Shown here: positions 26,290 to 36,699 of the stretch, piece after piece | Position numbering within the stretch: the first letter of the stretch is position 1 | Layout of the letters: every line of letters begins with the position of its first letter | Origin: Streptomyces sp. CB01881 | Lineage (GTDB): Bacteria; Actinomycetota; Actinomycetes; Streptomycetales; Streptomycetaceae | Length of the DNA: 59,195 nucleotides | Direction of reading: 5' to 3' | NCBI RefSeq assembly: GCF_002953255.1 | Contig: NZ_CP026498.1 | Location: 11,214,777-11,273,971 of the forward strand | Program-made: the position numbers and the translations under genes | The notes under the pieces: generated by a model | The model's database searches: none | Seen by the model: the letters and a program-made list of their open reading frames with translations, nothing else | Told to the model about the DNA's origin: nothing

Positions 26290-27918
26290 GTGACTCGCAC
26301 CTCCCCTCCCACCGGCCCGGCCGCAGGACCGCGCCGCCCCAGGGCCTCCCGCACCGCGAACCGGCGAGCAGCAGCCTCCTGGCGGCCCGTCGCCGGTGCC
26401 GCCGCGGCCGCGCTGCTGGCCGCGGTGTGTCCGGCGACCGCGGTGGCCGCGCCGGACACCACCCCGGTGCCGCGACTCGCCTGGGCGGCGTGCGCGGACG
26501 GCTTCGAGTGCGCGACCGCCCGCGTCCCGCTCGATCACCACGACCCGCGCGGCGCCGGGATCGACCTCGCTGTCATCCGGCACCCGGCGCAGGACCGGGC
26601 CCACCGGATCGGCTCGCTGTTCTACAACCCCGGTGGCCCGGCCGTGGCTGGCACCGAGGCCCTGCCCATGATGCTCGGCCAGTTCCCCGAAGAGGTGCGC
26701 CGGCGCTTCGACATCGTCAGCTTCGACCCGCGCGGCACCGGCGCCAGTGCACCCGTCCAGTGCTTCGACGCCCCGGCGGACGAGCAGGCCCTGCTGGCGG
26801 GCACGGCCGCCGGCTACCCCGAGGGCGCGGACCAGCAGAACGCCTGGGCCGACGCCTACCAGCGCCTCGCCCGGCAGTGCGCGGCCCGCAATCCCGCCCT
26901 GCTGCCGCACATCTCCACCGCCAACGTGGCCCGGGACATGGACCTGCTCCGCCGCGCGGTCGGCGACCGGCAGCTCAACTACCTGGGCACCTCGTACGGC
27001 AGCTACCTCGGCGCCACCTACGCCAACCTGTTCCCCGGCCGGGTCCGCGCGATGGTCCTCGACAGCGCCCCGGACCCGGTGGCCTGGTCGACCGGCCGCG
27101 GAGACCAGGCCGCCACCACGGGCAGCCTGCTGCGCAACGGCAGCGACGTGGCCGCCGGCCGCGTCCTGGACGCCTTCCTCGACCAGTGCGGCCAGGCCGG
27201 CCCCCAGGCCTGCGCCTTCTCCGCCGGGACGGCCGCCGCGACCCGGGCCAGGTACGGCGAGCTGCTCCAGCGGCTGCGCACCCGGCCGGTCGCGCTCGGC
27301 GGGGCGACCGTCACCGCCGGCTCGGCCGTGGAAACGACGATCATCTCGCTGTACGCCACCAACCCCGTCGCGAAACTGCCCGTCGGCTGGGCCCAGCTCG
27401 GCGCCACACTCCAGATGCTCTGGACCGCCACCGAGGCGCCTGCCACGCCGACCGCACCGCTGCCGCCCGTCCCCCGCCGGTCTCCGGACCAGGCGCTCGC
27501 GGTGGTCTGCTCGGACAGCGCCGTCCCGCCCGCCCGGGCCGACTACCCCGCCCTGGCCGCGTCCGCCCGAGCCCGCTCCGGCGAGGCCGGCCCGTACTTC
27601 GCCTGGGCCGACGAGCGCTGCGCCGACTGGCCCGCCCGGGACCGCGACCGCTACGACGGCCCGTGGAACCGCCCGACCGCCAAGCCGATCCTGGTCGTCG
27701 CCAACACCGGTGACCCGGCCATGCCGTACGAGGGGTCCCGCGCGATGGCCCGCTCGCTCGCCCGCGCGCAGCTGCTGACCGTCGACGGCTACGGCCACAC
27801 CGTGCTGGCCAACCCCAGCGACTGCGCCGCCGAGCACGAGACCCGCTACCTGATCGACGGCATCCTGCCCGCCCCCGGTACGGTCTGCGCCCCCACCAAG
27901 CCGCCGTTCAGCGGCTGA
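26290..27918 (+). CDS. Secreted tripeptidyl aminopeptidase-type alpha/beta hydrolase (Slp family)
   Basis: A 542-aa exported hydrolase. A long basic N-terminus and hydrophobic stretch (VAGAAAAALLAAVCPATAVA) form the signal peptide. The catalytic serine is in GTSYGSYLG, the oxyanion segment is NPGGP, and the C-terminal TAP-like domain carries the aspartate (NTGDPAMPYEG) and histidine (GYGHTVLAN). Streptomycete SlpD/SlpE-type enzymes remove tripeptides from extracellular proteins. GTG 26290 has AAAGGG upstream. It converges with the AfsR-like gene at a strong stem-loop. Confidence 0.88.
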   Translation: MTRTSPPTGPAAGPRRPRASRTANRRAAASWRPVAGAAAAALLAAVCPATAVAAPDTTPVPRLAWAACADGFECATARVPLDHHDPRGAGIDLAVIRHPAQDRAHRIGSLFYNPGGPAVAGTEALPMMLGQFPEEVRRRFDIVSFDPRGTGASAPVQCFDAPADEQALLAGTAAGYPEGADQQNAWADAYQRLARQCAARNPALLPHISTANVARDMDLLRRAVGDRQLNYLGTSYGSYLGATYANLFPGRVRAMVLDSAPDPVAWSTGRGDQAATTGSLLRNGSDVAAGRVLDAFLDQCGQAGPQACAFSAGTAAATRARYGELLQRLRTRPVALGGATVTAGSAVETTIISLYATNPVAKLPVGWAQLGATLQMLWTATEAPATPTAPLPPVPRRSPDQALAVVCSDSAVPPARADYPALAASARARSGEAGPYFAWADERCADWPARDRDRYDGPWNRPTAKPILVVANTGDPAMPYEGSRAMARSLARAQLLTVDGYGHTVLANPSDCAAEHETRYLIDGILPAPGTVCAPTKPPFSG

Positions 27919-27945
27919 CCGCACATCCGGCCGGCCGCGCCACCC

Positions 27946-27983
27946 ACCCCCGGGGGGGCGCGGCCGACGTGCCCCCCGGGGGT
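27946..27983. terminator. Bidirectional terminator between peptidase and AfsR-like gene
   Basis: ACCCCCGGGGGG and CCCCCCGGGGGT form a 12-bp perfect stem with a 14-base loop, located midway between two convergent stop codons. Confidence 0.65.
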
Positions 27984-27986
27984 CGG

Positions 27987-30900
27987 TCAGCCCGCCTCCA
28001 GGGCCAGCGACTCCGGCCGCGACAGCGCCCGGCCGCGCTCCCAGGCGGCCCGGAAACCGGCCTCCCCGAGGGTCTCGGCGCAGCCGTCCAGGACGGCCCG
28101 CAGCTCCGGATCGCCCGCGTCGTGGGTCCCGCGCAGGCCGTACGCGGCACCCAGTGCCGCCGCCCCGCGTGCCGCCTCGCCGAGCGCGAGGCAGTACTCG
28201 GCGAACCCCTCCAGCACGTCCGCCCGCACTGGCTGGTCGCCGCTGTCCGCGGCCAGATCCAGGGCCCGGCGGTGCAGCGGGCCGGCCGCGTCCGGCGCGC
28301 CGCGCCGCTGCTGGGTCCGGGCCAGGCTGGTGTGCAGCAGGGCGAGCAGGTGCAGGCGCGCGGGGGCGCCGGGGCCGGTCGCCGGCAGCTGCTCCAGGCG
28401 CCGCAGCACTTCCTGCTGGCCGTGCAGCGCCGCCTCCACGTCCCCCTCGCGCCGGGCGAGTTCGCCGAGCGCGTAGCGGGCGGCGGCCTGCAGGTCCGGG
28501 TCCCCGGCCCGTTCGGCTGCGGCCAGCGCGCGCTCCAGGTCGGCCCGGGCCGCGGCCGGTTCGCCGCAGCGCACCCGCAGCCGGCCCGACAGCAGCAGTG
28601 ACAGCGGCGCCTCGCCGGAACCGCCCATCTCGGCGTCCCGTTCACCGGCCTCCGTCAGCGCCGCGAGGGCCTCGTCGGCCGCGCCGGTGACGGACAGCAG
28701 CGCGGCGAGCGTGACCAGCGCCATGGCCAGCCCCCAGCGGTCGCCCAGGGCGCGGAAGCCGTCCACCGCCCTCCGCAGGCAGTGCTCGGCGTGCCCGATC
28801 CGGCCCGCGCCCAACTCGATCCGGCCGAGCACCAGATGGGCGGCGGCCCGCATCCACCGGTCGGAGTGCCCGGCGAACCGCTGCGCCGTCGCACCCACCG
28901 CTTCCGCCGGCCCCGCCATGGCGAGCAGCAGCGCGGCGGCCAGGGCGACCGGGTGGTCGGCCTGCTGTGCCGTGTCCAGCGCCGCGCCCATCGCCTCGGA
29001 CGGGATCACGGCGCCACCGGTCTCCCGGAGCGGGGCGGTGAGCTGGGCCAGGATCACGCACAGGGCGTGCGCCTGCTCCAGACCGGGCGGCGGAGTGCAG
29101 CCGTGGACAGCGAGAACGGCCGCCGTCCGCTCACCGGCCTCACGGCCCTGGCCACGCATCAACCAGGGCCAGGCCCGGGCGGCCGCCAGCCGCAGCGCGT
29201 GCTCCGGCGGGCCGACGGCGACCGCCCGGCCCAGTGCCGCGTCCAGGTTGCCCTGCTCCGCGTCCAGCCGGGCCAGCCAGCCGATCTGGCCGTCCGTCCG
29301 CAGCCGGGCCTCGGCGTTCTCGGCGAGCTCGACGAAGCAGCGCAGGTGGGCGGCGCCGGTTCGACCGTCCTCGCCGGCCTCGACGAGCCGTTCGGCCGCG
29401 TAGGCGCGAACCGTCTCCAGCAGCCGGTAGCGCACCGTGCCGGTCTCCCGGCCGACGGCCGCGACCAGGGACTTGTCGACCAGGGACGCCAGCAGGTCCT
29501 CCATGACCGTCGGGTCGGGCGCCGGCCCGCCCGGCCAGTCCCCAGCGCAGACCAGGTGTGCGTCGGGGAGGGTCGCCCCGCCGGCGAACACGGAGAGCCG
29601 TCGCAGCAGAACGCGCTCGTCCTCGTCGAGCAGCTCCCAGCTCCAGCCGATGACGGCGCGCAGCGTGCGGTGCCGGTCGGGAGCGGTGCGTGAGCCGCGG
29701 TCCAGCAGCCGGAGCCGGTCGTGCAGCCGCGCCGCGACCTGTCCGGGGCTCAGGGCCCGCAGCCGGGCCGCCGCCAGTTCGAGGGCCAGCGGCAGGCCGT
29801 CCAGCTCGCGGCAGATCCGGACGACCGGCTCGACGGTGTCGTGGTCCAGTGTGAAGCCGGGGCAGGCTGCGGCAGCCCGTTCCGTGAAGAGGTCGACGGC
29901 CGGGTGCGCGAGCGCTTCCTGGGCGGTGGAGCCGGGCTCGGGCACGGCGAGCGGTGTCACCGGCCAGAGCGCCTCGCCGGTGATTCCGAGCGGTTCGCGG
30001 CTGGTGGCCAGCACGGTGAGCCGGGGCGCGGCGGCCAGCAGGCGATGGGCCAACCGGGCCGCGTCCTCGATCAGGTGCTCGCAGTTGTCCAGGACGAGCA
30101 GGACGTCATGGCCCTCCAGGGCCCGGACGATCCGGTCGACGGGATCCCCGGCCGGATCGCCGGCAGGCAGGCCGCCGGCCAGCACGCCGGCCTCCGCCGG
30201 GCGGCAGACAGCAGTCAGCACGACCTGGGTCACTGCGTCGGGCCCGTCGACGCCCGCGAGTTCGGCGAGCCGTACGTCCGTCGTGGGCGGGGCGGCCCTC
30301 GCGGCCGCAATCGCCAGCCGGGTCTTTCCGACACCGCCCGGCCCGGTCAGCGTCACCAGGCGGAAGCGGTGCAGGCGCTCCTTAACCGCTGCCAGCGCCT
30401 CGTCGCGGCCGACCAGAGCGGTCAGCCAGAGGGGTAGTGCCGCCCGCCCGGCCGGGAACCCTGCGGGAGCCGGGGCCGGCCTGGGCACCGGCGGCTTCGC
30501 GCCCGACAGCACACGCAGGTGGACGTCCCGCAGTTCGGCCGACGGGTCCGCACCCAGTTCCTCGGCCAGCGCCCGCCGGGTACGTTCGAACACCTCCAGC
30601 GCCGACGCCTGTTGCCCGTTGGCGTGGAGCGCGCGCATCAGCCTGACGGCGGCCCGCTCGCGCAGCGGGTGGGTGACGCAGAGCCCGGTGAGCTCGGCGA
30701 CCAGCCGCGGCAGCGCTTCGGTGCCGCCGAGCGCGAGGAGGGCGTCCGCCCGGTCCTCGACCGCCGCCAGCCGCAGCTCCGTCAGCCGGGCCGTCGGCGC
30801 GGAGGTGAACCCGGCGCTCGCGGCGCCCGCGAACGGTGCCCCGCGCCACAGTTCCAGTGCCCCGTCCAGCAGCGCGACCGCCTCGGCGAACCGGCCTGCC

Positions 30901-31247
30901 GTCAGCGCCGCCCGCCCCGTGGCCACCCGCTGCTCGAAGTCCCAGGCGTCCACGCTCGCCCTGGGCAGATCCAGCAGATACCCGGCGGGGTGCGAACCGA
31001 CCACCGTCCGGTTGTCCCCCAGCGCCCGGCGGAGCCGGGAAACCAGGGACTGCAGGGCGCCGACCGGCTCCTCCGGCGGCGTGTCCGCCCACAGGTCGTC
31101 CACCAGACGCTCACGGGTGACCACGCGCCCGGGGTCAAGAGCCAGCCGGACCAGCAGCAGCCGAAGCCGCACCCCGCCGACCTCGAAGGCCGCCCCGTCG
31201 TCCCCACCCCGCACGACCTGAAGCGGCCCCAGAACGTTGATCCGCAC
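27987..31247 (-). CDS. AfsR/SARP family transcriptional regulator with NB-ARC and TPR domains
   Basis: A 1086-aa regulator from GTG 31247, chosen because the SARP domain opens with VRINVLGPLQVV; an in-frame ATG 11 codons earlier is possible. Order: winged-helix DNA-binding domain (1-95), bacterial transcriptional activation domain (100-250), NTPase with Walker A TGPGGVGKTRLA near 305 and Walker B VLLVLDNCEHL, then many TPR-like helices to the end. Such proteins bind direct repeats near -35 and activate secondary-metabolism or development genes. Here no biosynthetic cluster adjoins it. The conserved peptidase beside it is a possible target. Confidence 0.9.
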   Translation of the reverse strand: MRINVLGPLQVVRGGDDGAAFEVGGVRLRLLLVRLALDPGRVVTRERLVDDLWADTPPEEPVGALQSLVSRLRRALGDNRTVVGSHPAGYLLDLPRASVDAWDFEQRVATGRAALTAGRFAEAVALLDGALELWRGAPFAGAASAGFTSAPTARLTELRLAAVEDRADALLALGGTEALPRLVAELTGLCVTHPLRERAAVRLMRALHANGQQASALEVFERTRRALAEELGADPSAELRDVHLRVLSGAKPPVPRPAPAPAGFPAGRAALPLWLTALVGRDEALAAVKERLHRFRLVTLTGPGGVGKTRLAIAAARAAPPTTDVRLAELAGVDGPDAVTQVVLTAVCRPAEAGVLAGGLPAGDPAGDPVDRIVRALEGHDVLLVLDNCEHLIEDAARLAHRLLAAAPRLTVLATSREPLGITGEALWPVTPLAVPEPGSTAQEALAHPAVDLFTERAAAACPGFTLDHDTVEPVVRICRELDGLPLALELAAARLRALSPGQVAARLHDRLRLLDRGSRTAPDRHRTLRAVIGWSWELLDEDERVLLRRLSVFAGGATLPDAHLVCAGDWPGGPAPDPTVMEDLLASLVDKSLVAAVGRETGTVRYRLLETVRAYAAERLVEAGEDGRTGAAHLRCFVELAENAEARLRTDGQIGWLARLDAEQGNLDAALGRAVAVGPPEHALRLAAARAWPWLMRGQGREAGERTAAVLAVHGCTPPPGLEQAHALCVILAQLTAPLRETGGAVIPSEAMGAALDTAQQADHPVALAAALLLAMAGPAEAVGATAQRFAGHSDRWMRAAAHLVLGRIELGAGRIGHAEHCLRRAVDGFRALGDRWGLAMALVTLAALLSVTGAADEALAALTEAGERDAEMGGSGEAPLSLLLSGRLRVRCGEPAAARADLERALAAAERAGDPDLQAAARYALGELARREGDVEAALHGQQEVLRRLEQLPATGPGAPARLHLLALLHTSLARTQQRRGAPDAAGPLHRRALDLAADSGDQPVRADVLEGFAEYCLALGEAARGAAALGAAYGLRGTHDAGDPELRAVLDGCAETLGEAGFRAAWERGRALSRPESLALEAG

Positions 31248-31863
31248 CCCGCCCGCCCCTCGCTCAGCACCAGCCAGCATCCAAGATCATTATCCCGATG
31301 TCCCGCCAGGCCCGGACGGCAGGGCACGATCCGAGCGAGGCCTCATGGCCGCACCACGGGACGGCGTGTAGAACGTCCCCTCCAGTGACGAACGCGTAGC
31401 GCATCCGGGCCCGCCCAACAGCGTGCTGGTCGGCGCTGAGGAGCGGCGGAAGACCAGCCGTCAACCCGGAGCGCCGTTCATCGCGACACCAGGACCGTGG
31501 CATCGCAATGTCCCACAGCCCAACAGGCACCCGCAGGTCAACCCACCCGCGCCCAGGCCCTGTGCCGATTCGAGGACGAGGTCAGGGGATTCTGGAGGTC
31601 ACGGCCCAGGCCGTCGTGGTGGAGGACGCGGAGGCCGGGCACAGGGTGGTCGCGTTGATCGACCTGTTCGAGGCGGCGGACTTGATCGTTTCCCGAAATC
31701 GCCCCTGCCCGCCCTCCCCGGGCGGGACCCGGCCGAGTTGACCGGCCACCGGCTGCCGCTGTCCGCGGCCGCCGACGCCTACGACCTGTCCGGCCGCCGC
31801 GAGGCCTTCAAGACCATCCTCGCTCCGTCCGAGACGCGACCCCTCGGGGAGGTCCGCGGTAAC
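31248..31863. other. Intergenic with a dehydrogenase fragment
   Basis: The left part should carry the AfsR-like promoter. On the plus strand around 31690-31860 a frame reads GHRLPLSAAADAYDLSGRRE, which resembles the C-terminal end of a zinc alcohol dehydrogenase (HxLPLxxAxxAYDLF). There is no start or catalytic region, so this is a short remnant. Confidence 0.4.
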
Positions 31864-33010
31864 TCAGCCAGTCGTGGCAGCTGTCCGGGCGCTGCCCTCG
31901 GCTGACAGTTTCCGGATGTGCCGTACGGCGACGAGCGGCACACTCACGCCGATCAGATTGCAGTACGCCACCCCGGCGTCGCCGCTGATCAGCCGCGCCA
32001 GTGGCTCGTGCACCAGCCACACCAGTACCGCGATCGCCACGTAGACCATGACAGTGACCTCGATGCCGCCGCGCATCAACGCGCGCATCCGCTGCCAATC
32101 GCCTTTCCCGCGCAACTGGTTGATGGTGATCGCCGTGGCCGTGCCCAGGACCATTCCCGGCAGCAGTACCACGTTCTGCATGGTGGACACGACCGTGAAC
32201 CCGGCCACGGCGTCCTGTCCGTAGTTCCCGAGGACGCCGATGACCGCGACGTTGTACGCGGAGATCAGGAGGAGCGACATGGCGATGGGCACGCCGATGC
32301 GGCGCAGGCCGGTGAGGACTTCGCGCCGCCAGATCAGGACGGCCGGGGGATGCCACAGCTCGGTGCGGCGCAGCAGCACCAGGCCCATGGTCAGGCCGGT
32401 CAGACCCGCTGTCGCCTCGGCGACGGGCACCGCCGCGATCCCGACGTCGGTGCCGAGCCCGAGGCCGGCCACGAGACCGATCCGTACGCTCGCCGTGCAG
32501 AAGACCAGAAGGGTGGCGTGCCGCACATACCCGTAGCCGCGCAGGCTGGACGCGCAGAGCTCCGTCCCGACGGCCAGCAGATTGGCGGCGCTGGTCCAAC
32601 GCAGGAAAGAGATGAAGGTTTCCCGCCGCTCGGCGTCCACATGGAAGAGACCCGTCAGCAGGGGGGGCCGCGATCGCGAGGACCAGGTACAGGGCCGCGC
32701 CGAGCCCGAGCCAGACCCTGGCCAGGCTGGCGGCGTTCGCCATGACGTCCCGGGGACGCCCGGCCCCCTTGCTGATCGCGGCGGCGACCTGGTTGGAGAC
32801 CGCGAAGCCTACGGTCACGGCGAGGACGACGAGGCTGACCGGCTGATACAGCGAGCGAATGTAAACGGCGTCGCCCCCCATACGCCCCAGAATGGCGACG
32901 ATGCCGAGCTGGACAGCGAAATTGAGGGACTCGGCCACTAAAAGCGGAACAGCGAGGCCCGATATGGTGCGCCACACACCCCTTCCTTCATGCGTGGCCA
33001 GGGAAAACAT
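31864..33010 (-). pseudogene. MATE-family efflux transporter with one frameshift
   Basis: ATG 33010 has a perfect GGAGG five bases upstream. The N-terminal part (FSLATHEGRGVWRTISGLAV ... GRPRDVMANAASLARVWLGL) and the C-terminal part (RETFISFLRWTSAANLLAVG ... ISGDAGVAYCNLIGVSVPLV) together make a polytopic transporter of about 381 aa. They are in different frames, joined at a run of seven G (seven C on the coding strand) at 32661-32667. Reading six C restores the frame. MATE proteins export drugs and metabolites using an ion gradient. Alternatives are phase variation or a sequencing error. Confidence 0.75.
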
Positions 33011-33882
33011 ACGGACCTCCGGGAGTGCGACGGCTGGGCGTGAAGGGGGGAAGAGTCGCGGGACGCTATCGACATTCACCGACGAATGTCCACGGAGGCT
33101 GGCCAGTTCAGGCCGCTGCCGCGTCGAACCGGCACAGGCTCAGGTATCCCGGGCGAGGGTCGTAGTCGGCGAGGACGACCCACATCGCCGGCGGCCGCAC
33201 CCGCCTCGCGAACGCCCGCTGGCAGCGCCCCGGATTCTGGACCGACTACCACCACGGCGACCCGCAGGCCCTGGCCGACTACGACCAGGTGAAACGCGAG
33301 CTCCTCGCCGCCGCCCCAGCACCCGAGAGCTGACCCCTGTGCCCGGTGTCCTCTCCCGCGTCCGGACGGTCAGGTCAGCAGCCCGACGGCGACGGACCAG
33401 ATCAACTGCCGAGTAGCCGAGGGGAATCTCACCCCTCGGCTCTCACAGAGCGGTCGAGGCCTGCTCGGTCGGGGCGGTCACGGCCGGGCGCCGGTCGTGC
33501 AGGCGGGCTCGTGCCAGGTCGTGCGGACGACCAGGCCGCCCGGACAGATGTGCTCGCTGGACCAGGTCCGGCAGCACCCGCCCGCGCCGCGCCGGCGGGT
33601 CGGGGCCGGCGGCATCTGGGTGCGGGACGCGACGGCGGCGGCCGCCGGGTGGCGACGGCGACCGCGGTGCCCGGTGGGATTCGTCATGCGAAGGCTCTGC
33701 CCGCCCCGGTCCTCCGGCGAACCCGGCCACCCCCCGAACGAAGCAGCCCGGCCCGTTCCATCCGCGCACTGACCTGCGCCGACACCCGAAACTCGCCGGG
33801 AGCCGGGGCGGAACTCACCAGTGCCTCGGGGTGGAACTCACCGGTGCAGGTCAGCGGGGGTGGCGAAACTCCCCGCCGCAGG
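33011..33882. other. Region of fragments
   Basis: Plus strand at about 33170-33333 reads NARWQRPGFWTDYHHGDPQA and LADYDQVKRELLAAAP, the end of an unidentified protein, without a start. The remaining DNA up to the nitrilase remnant shows nothing else apart from the small ORF listed separately. Confidence 0.35.
33478..33687 (-). CDS. Possible small Cys-rich protein (69 aa)
   Basis: From ATG 33687 the frame encodes a basic N-terminus and a C-terminal segment with four cysteines (GCCRTWSSEHICPGGLVVRT, then WHEPACTTG) that looks like a small disulfide or zinc fold. There is no strong ribosome site, and it stands in a region of remnants. It could be a fragment. Confidence 0.3.
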   Translation of the reverse strand: MTNPTGHRGRRRHPAAAAVASRTQMPPAPTRRRGAGGCCRTWSSEHICPGGLVVRTTWHEPACTTGARP

Positions 33883-34629
33883 TCAGAACGCCGTGCGCTC
33901 ATGGCTCCTGGGGTCGGCGTCGGCGCGGTGGCTGATGTAGAGGTCTGCGCGGGCGAGCCTGCGCCAGGGCCGGACGCAGCGCATCGCGATGTCGATGTCC
34001 GCCTCGGTGGAGTGGAGGTCAAGGTCGGCGAGTGCGAGGGCGGGTCGGTTGTCTGCGTCGGTGCGGTGGAGCCAGCGGCCGCCGGGGGCGACGATGCCAC
34101 AGGGTGCGCCGGCGGCGCACTGGGCGGGGACGGCGTGGCCGAGCCAGTAGTTGTCGAGGGTGCCGTAGGCCTGGGCGACGGTGGCGCGGGCGGGGTCGTC
34201 GACCATCACGGAGACCAGGACGCAGTCGACGTCCAGGCGTTCGTACTCGGCGAACAGGGCGGGGAAGTTGGCCTCGATGCAGATCGCCAGGCCGAAACGG
34301 ACCCCGTCGACCTCGAAGACCGTCGGCTCCGGCCGGCCGGGGGTGTAGAGGTAGGACAGCTCGGTGTTCGACAAGAACCGCTTGTCGTACCGGGCGACCA
34401 GGCGACCCTGGTCGGACCAGGTGTCCTCGGAGGCGGCCTCGACCTCCTGGAGGCGGTGCAGCAGCCGGCGGTGGTCCCGCTCGGCCTGCTCCGCCTTCTG
34501 CTCCGGGGTGAGCCGCTTCGCTCCGGGTCGGTCGCGCTTGCGGCCGGCGCCCGGGCGGCGGGTGGCCCGGGCGCTCGCCGCGCGCATCAAGGCCCTGTGC
34601 CGCCCGACGGCGGTGGCCTTCGGCCTCAA
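33883..34629 (-). pseudogene. Carbon-nitrogen hydrolase (nitrilase), N-terminal part replaced
   Basis: The last ~180 residues are nitrilase-like: the lysine region GRLVARYDKRFLSN, the catalytic cysteine in FGLAICIEANFP, and GTLDNYWLGHAVPAQC. The first ~70 residues (RRPGAGRKRDRPGAKRLTPE ...) are basic and coiled, unrelated to the family, and the first catalytic glutamate is missing. The frame is open, so a chimeric protein could be made, but not an active hydrolase. I treat it as a gene joined to foreign DNA. Confidence 0.6.
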
Positions 34630-34678
34630 CCGTCTCCCCGCACCCCACCGCGACCGGGGAGTGGTCTCTCGGCCGGTC

Positions 34679-35716
34679 CTACGGCCGGTGGTCGTAGATG
34701 TTGAGCCCGCCGGTGATGTCCGAGCCGTCCACCCAGAACGTTCCCGCGTTGCCGAACCGGTCGTAGGCGACGATCTGCGGGGTGAACCACGTCTGCCACG
34801 TGTTCAGTGGCCCGTTCGGGATGTGCCATCCGTCGCCACCGGTGATGGAGTGCACCCAGCTGAAGCAGAGGTACCGTTCGGGGTGGTTCCGGTCGTAGAT
34901 CTTCGCGTAGTCCCACCACTTGTTGCTGTCGGGGAAGTTGACCACCTCCCCTTCGCTGTGCCCGTCGTTTTCGACGACGTAGTACGCGGAACCGTGCGGC
35001 TCGCGGTACCAGACGTAGCCGCCGTAGAAGTTCTTGCGGTTGCTGTCGGGAGTGATGTGGGAGGAGAAGAACCCGTCGTAGCCGTCCTCGCTGAAGTAGG
35101 AGCTCACCGAGAAGGTGACGAAGTAGTTGTCCGCGGACTTCAGGGTCAGGTAGTAGTTCCAGGCGTCCGTCGTCACGTACTTCGTGTTGCCGCCGTACTT
35201 GGTCGACGTGTGAGAGTAGTCCCAGGTGATGTCCCCCTTCATGTAGGTCACGGCCGTCCGCGGATTGAGTTTGATTTTTTCCTGGTACGTTCCGTTCAAG
35301 GAGCTCTTGACGATGTCGTCGCTGTCAGTCTTGACCTGGACGCCGATCGACTTCGGGCTCACTCCGGGGGCGCAGTACACGTAGAACGTGATCAGCTGGG
35401 TCCCGTCGTCGCCGAACGAGACTTCGGCGCGCTCGCCGGACAGGCCGGGGGCGGCGGTGAAGGCGTTGGTGGTGTCCGTGTAGCACCAGCCCGAGCTGCC
35501 CTTCCAGTTGAGTGTCGACTCGGTGACGTAGTCGATCAGCCACATGCGGTTGAGCAGGTGGGAGAAGTCGACCTCGATGGGATTCCCGTCCTTGTCGGTC
35601 GGCGCGACGCTGATCATCACGCCGATCCGGTTCCGCCCGTTCGCGTAGATGTCACATGTCTCGTCGCCGCTCACGAGGATGATCGAGAGCTTCGACACAC
35701 TCGTCCATGTGGACAT
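34679..35716 (-). CDS. Unrecognised 345-aa protein, beta-rich, of foreign composition
   Basis: ATG 35716 has a perfect AAGGAG seven bases upstream. The protein is rich in Tyr, Trp, Asn, Asp, Ser and Lys and visibly less GC-biased than all neighbours (codons such as AAA, ATT, GAT, TTT appear). No signal peptide or membrane helix. The start (LSIILVSGDETCDIYANGRN) looks like an immunoglobulin-like or jelly-roll beta domain. The second half (NFYGGYVWYREPHGSAYYVV, WTVD-like turns) also suggests beta structure, perhaps carbohydrate- or membrane-binding. The base and codon use suggest recent transfer. No function assigned. Confidence 0.75.
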   Translation of the reverse strand: MSTWTSVSKLSIILVSGDETCDIYANGRNRIGVMISVAPTDKDGNPIEVDFSHLLNRMWLIDYVTESTLNWKGSSGWCYTDTTNAFTAAPGLSGERAEVSFGDDGTQLITFYVYCAPGVSPKSIGVQVKTDSDDIVKSSLNGTYQEKIKLNPRTAVTYMKGDITWDYSHTSTKYGGNTKYVTTDAWNYYLTLKSADNYFVTFSVSSYFSEDGYDGFFSSHITPDSNRKNFYGGYVWYREPHGSAYYVVENDGHSEGEVVNFPDSNKWWDYAKIYDRNHPERYLCFSWVHSITGGDGWHIPNGPLNTWQTWFTPQIVAYDRFGNAGTFWVDGSDITGGLNIYDHRP

Positions 35717-35748
35717 GGGTTATCTCCTTCGTTAGTGGGCGATCGCAG

Positions 35749-36096
35749 TCACGGCGACCAGCATGCCCGCCCGCACCGCTGGGCAAGGCCGGTTTCACTC
35801 CTTCGGTACCGCCCCTTGACAGCCCCGCGCGAACCGGCCCACGAGCACGCCGTTTTGACGCGGCGACGCGCATCACCGAGGCTGCGGCGGCCGGGCAGCG
35901 CGTGCTCGACCTCGGTGGAGAACGCGACCAGGTGCCCGATGCCGCCCTTGGCGAGAAGGCCGGCGACGGCGGCGACGTCCAGGGCATGCTCGGAGAACAC
36001 CGCCGCCGAGCCCTCCCGCTCCGGGCGCGGCGCCGACAGCTTGGCCCCGGCGGGAAGCAGTGCTGCGCGCGGTGGCCGGCCGCGGTCGGGCACCAC
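35749..36096 (-). other. Possible gene fragment
   Basis: Minus-strand frame containing GSAAVFSEHALDVAAVAGLL and GIGHLVAFSTEVEHALPG, which has the look of a folded domain. It lacks a convincing start and loses quality at its end. Not recognised. The following DNA to 36699 holds no other gene I can support. Confidence 0.3.
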
Positions 36097-36699
36097 GGCT
36101 TGCGTCCGTCCGGCAGCCGCAGCTCCTGGCGCACCCTTCCTGCGTCGCGCAGGTCCGGCGGGGCGTCCCGCACCGCTCGATCGTTCGCCTGTCCCGCGCA
36201 GGCGAGCATCCAGATCTCTCGTGCGGTGCAGCGCTGAAACAGAGCCGGTGCCACCAAGACCCCAGCTCTCACCGACGACGTCGAACCCCGCTTCCGACGC
36301 ACATCAGCAGCAAGCAGAAGAGGGTTGTCAGATTCCCGGCCGAGACCGGACCCGGGCCCTGAGCTGCCAGAAGAGGCCCGGCGTCGGCGAGGTGGTATTC
36401 GAGGATCAGGTTGTGGACCTGGCGGGTGCCGAGCGTGGCCGCATGTGGCGCTGCGGCTCGGACAGGCGGTCCTGCCCGAGCCGCGGTGAACCCTCTGTCA
36501 GAGGTTGATCTGCAACGTGCTCGCCGACGTAGCTGGCGCCCATCGCAAGCCGAACATCAGTCAGCTGTGCGACGGGTGACCTGGCACGTGCGGCGGCGCC
36601 GGCCCCTGACCAGGCCGAAGAGCGCCGCCGCCGAACCATATGCCCCCGTGTGGCGTCTTCTGCCCCAACATCAACCCCCGATCAAGGAGCTGCCCCACC

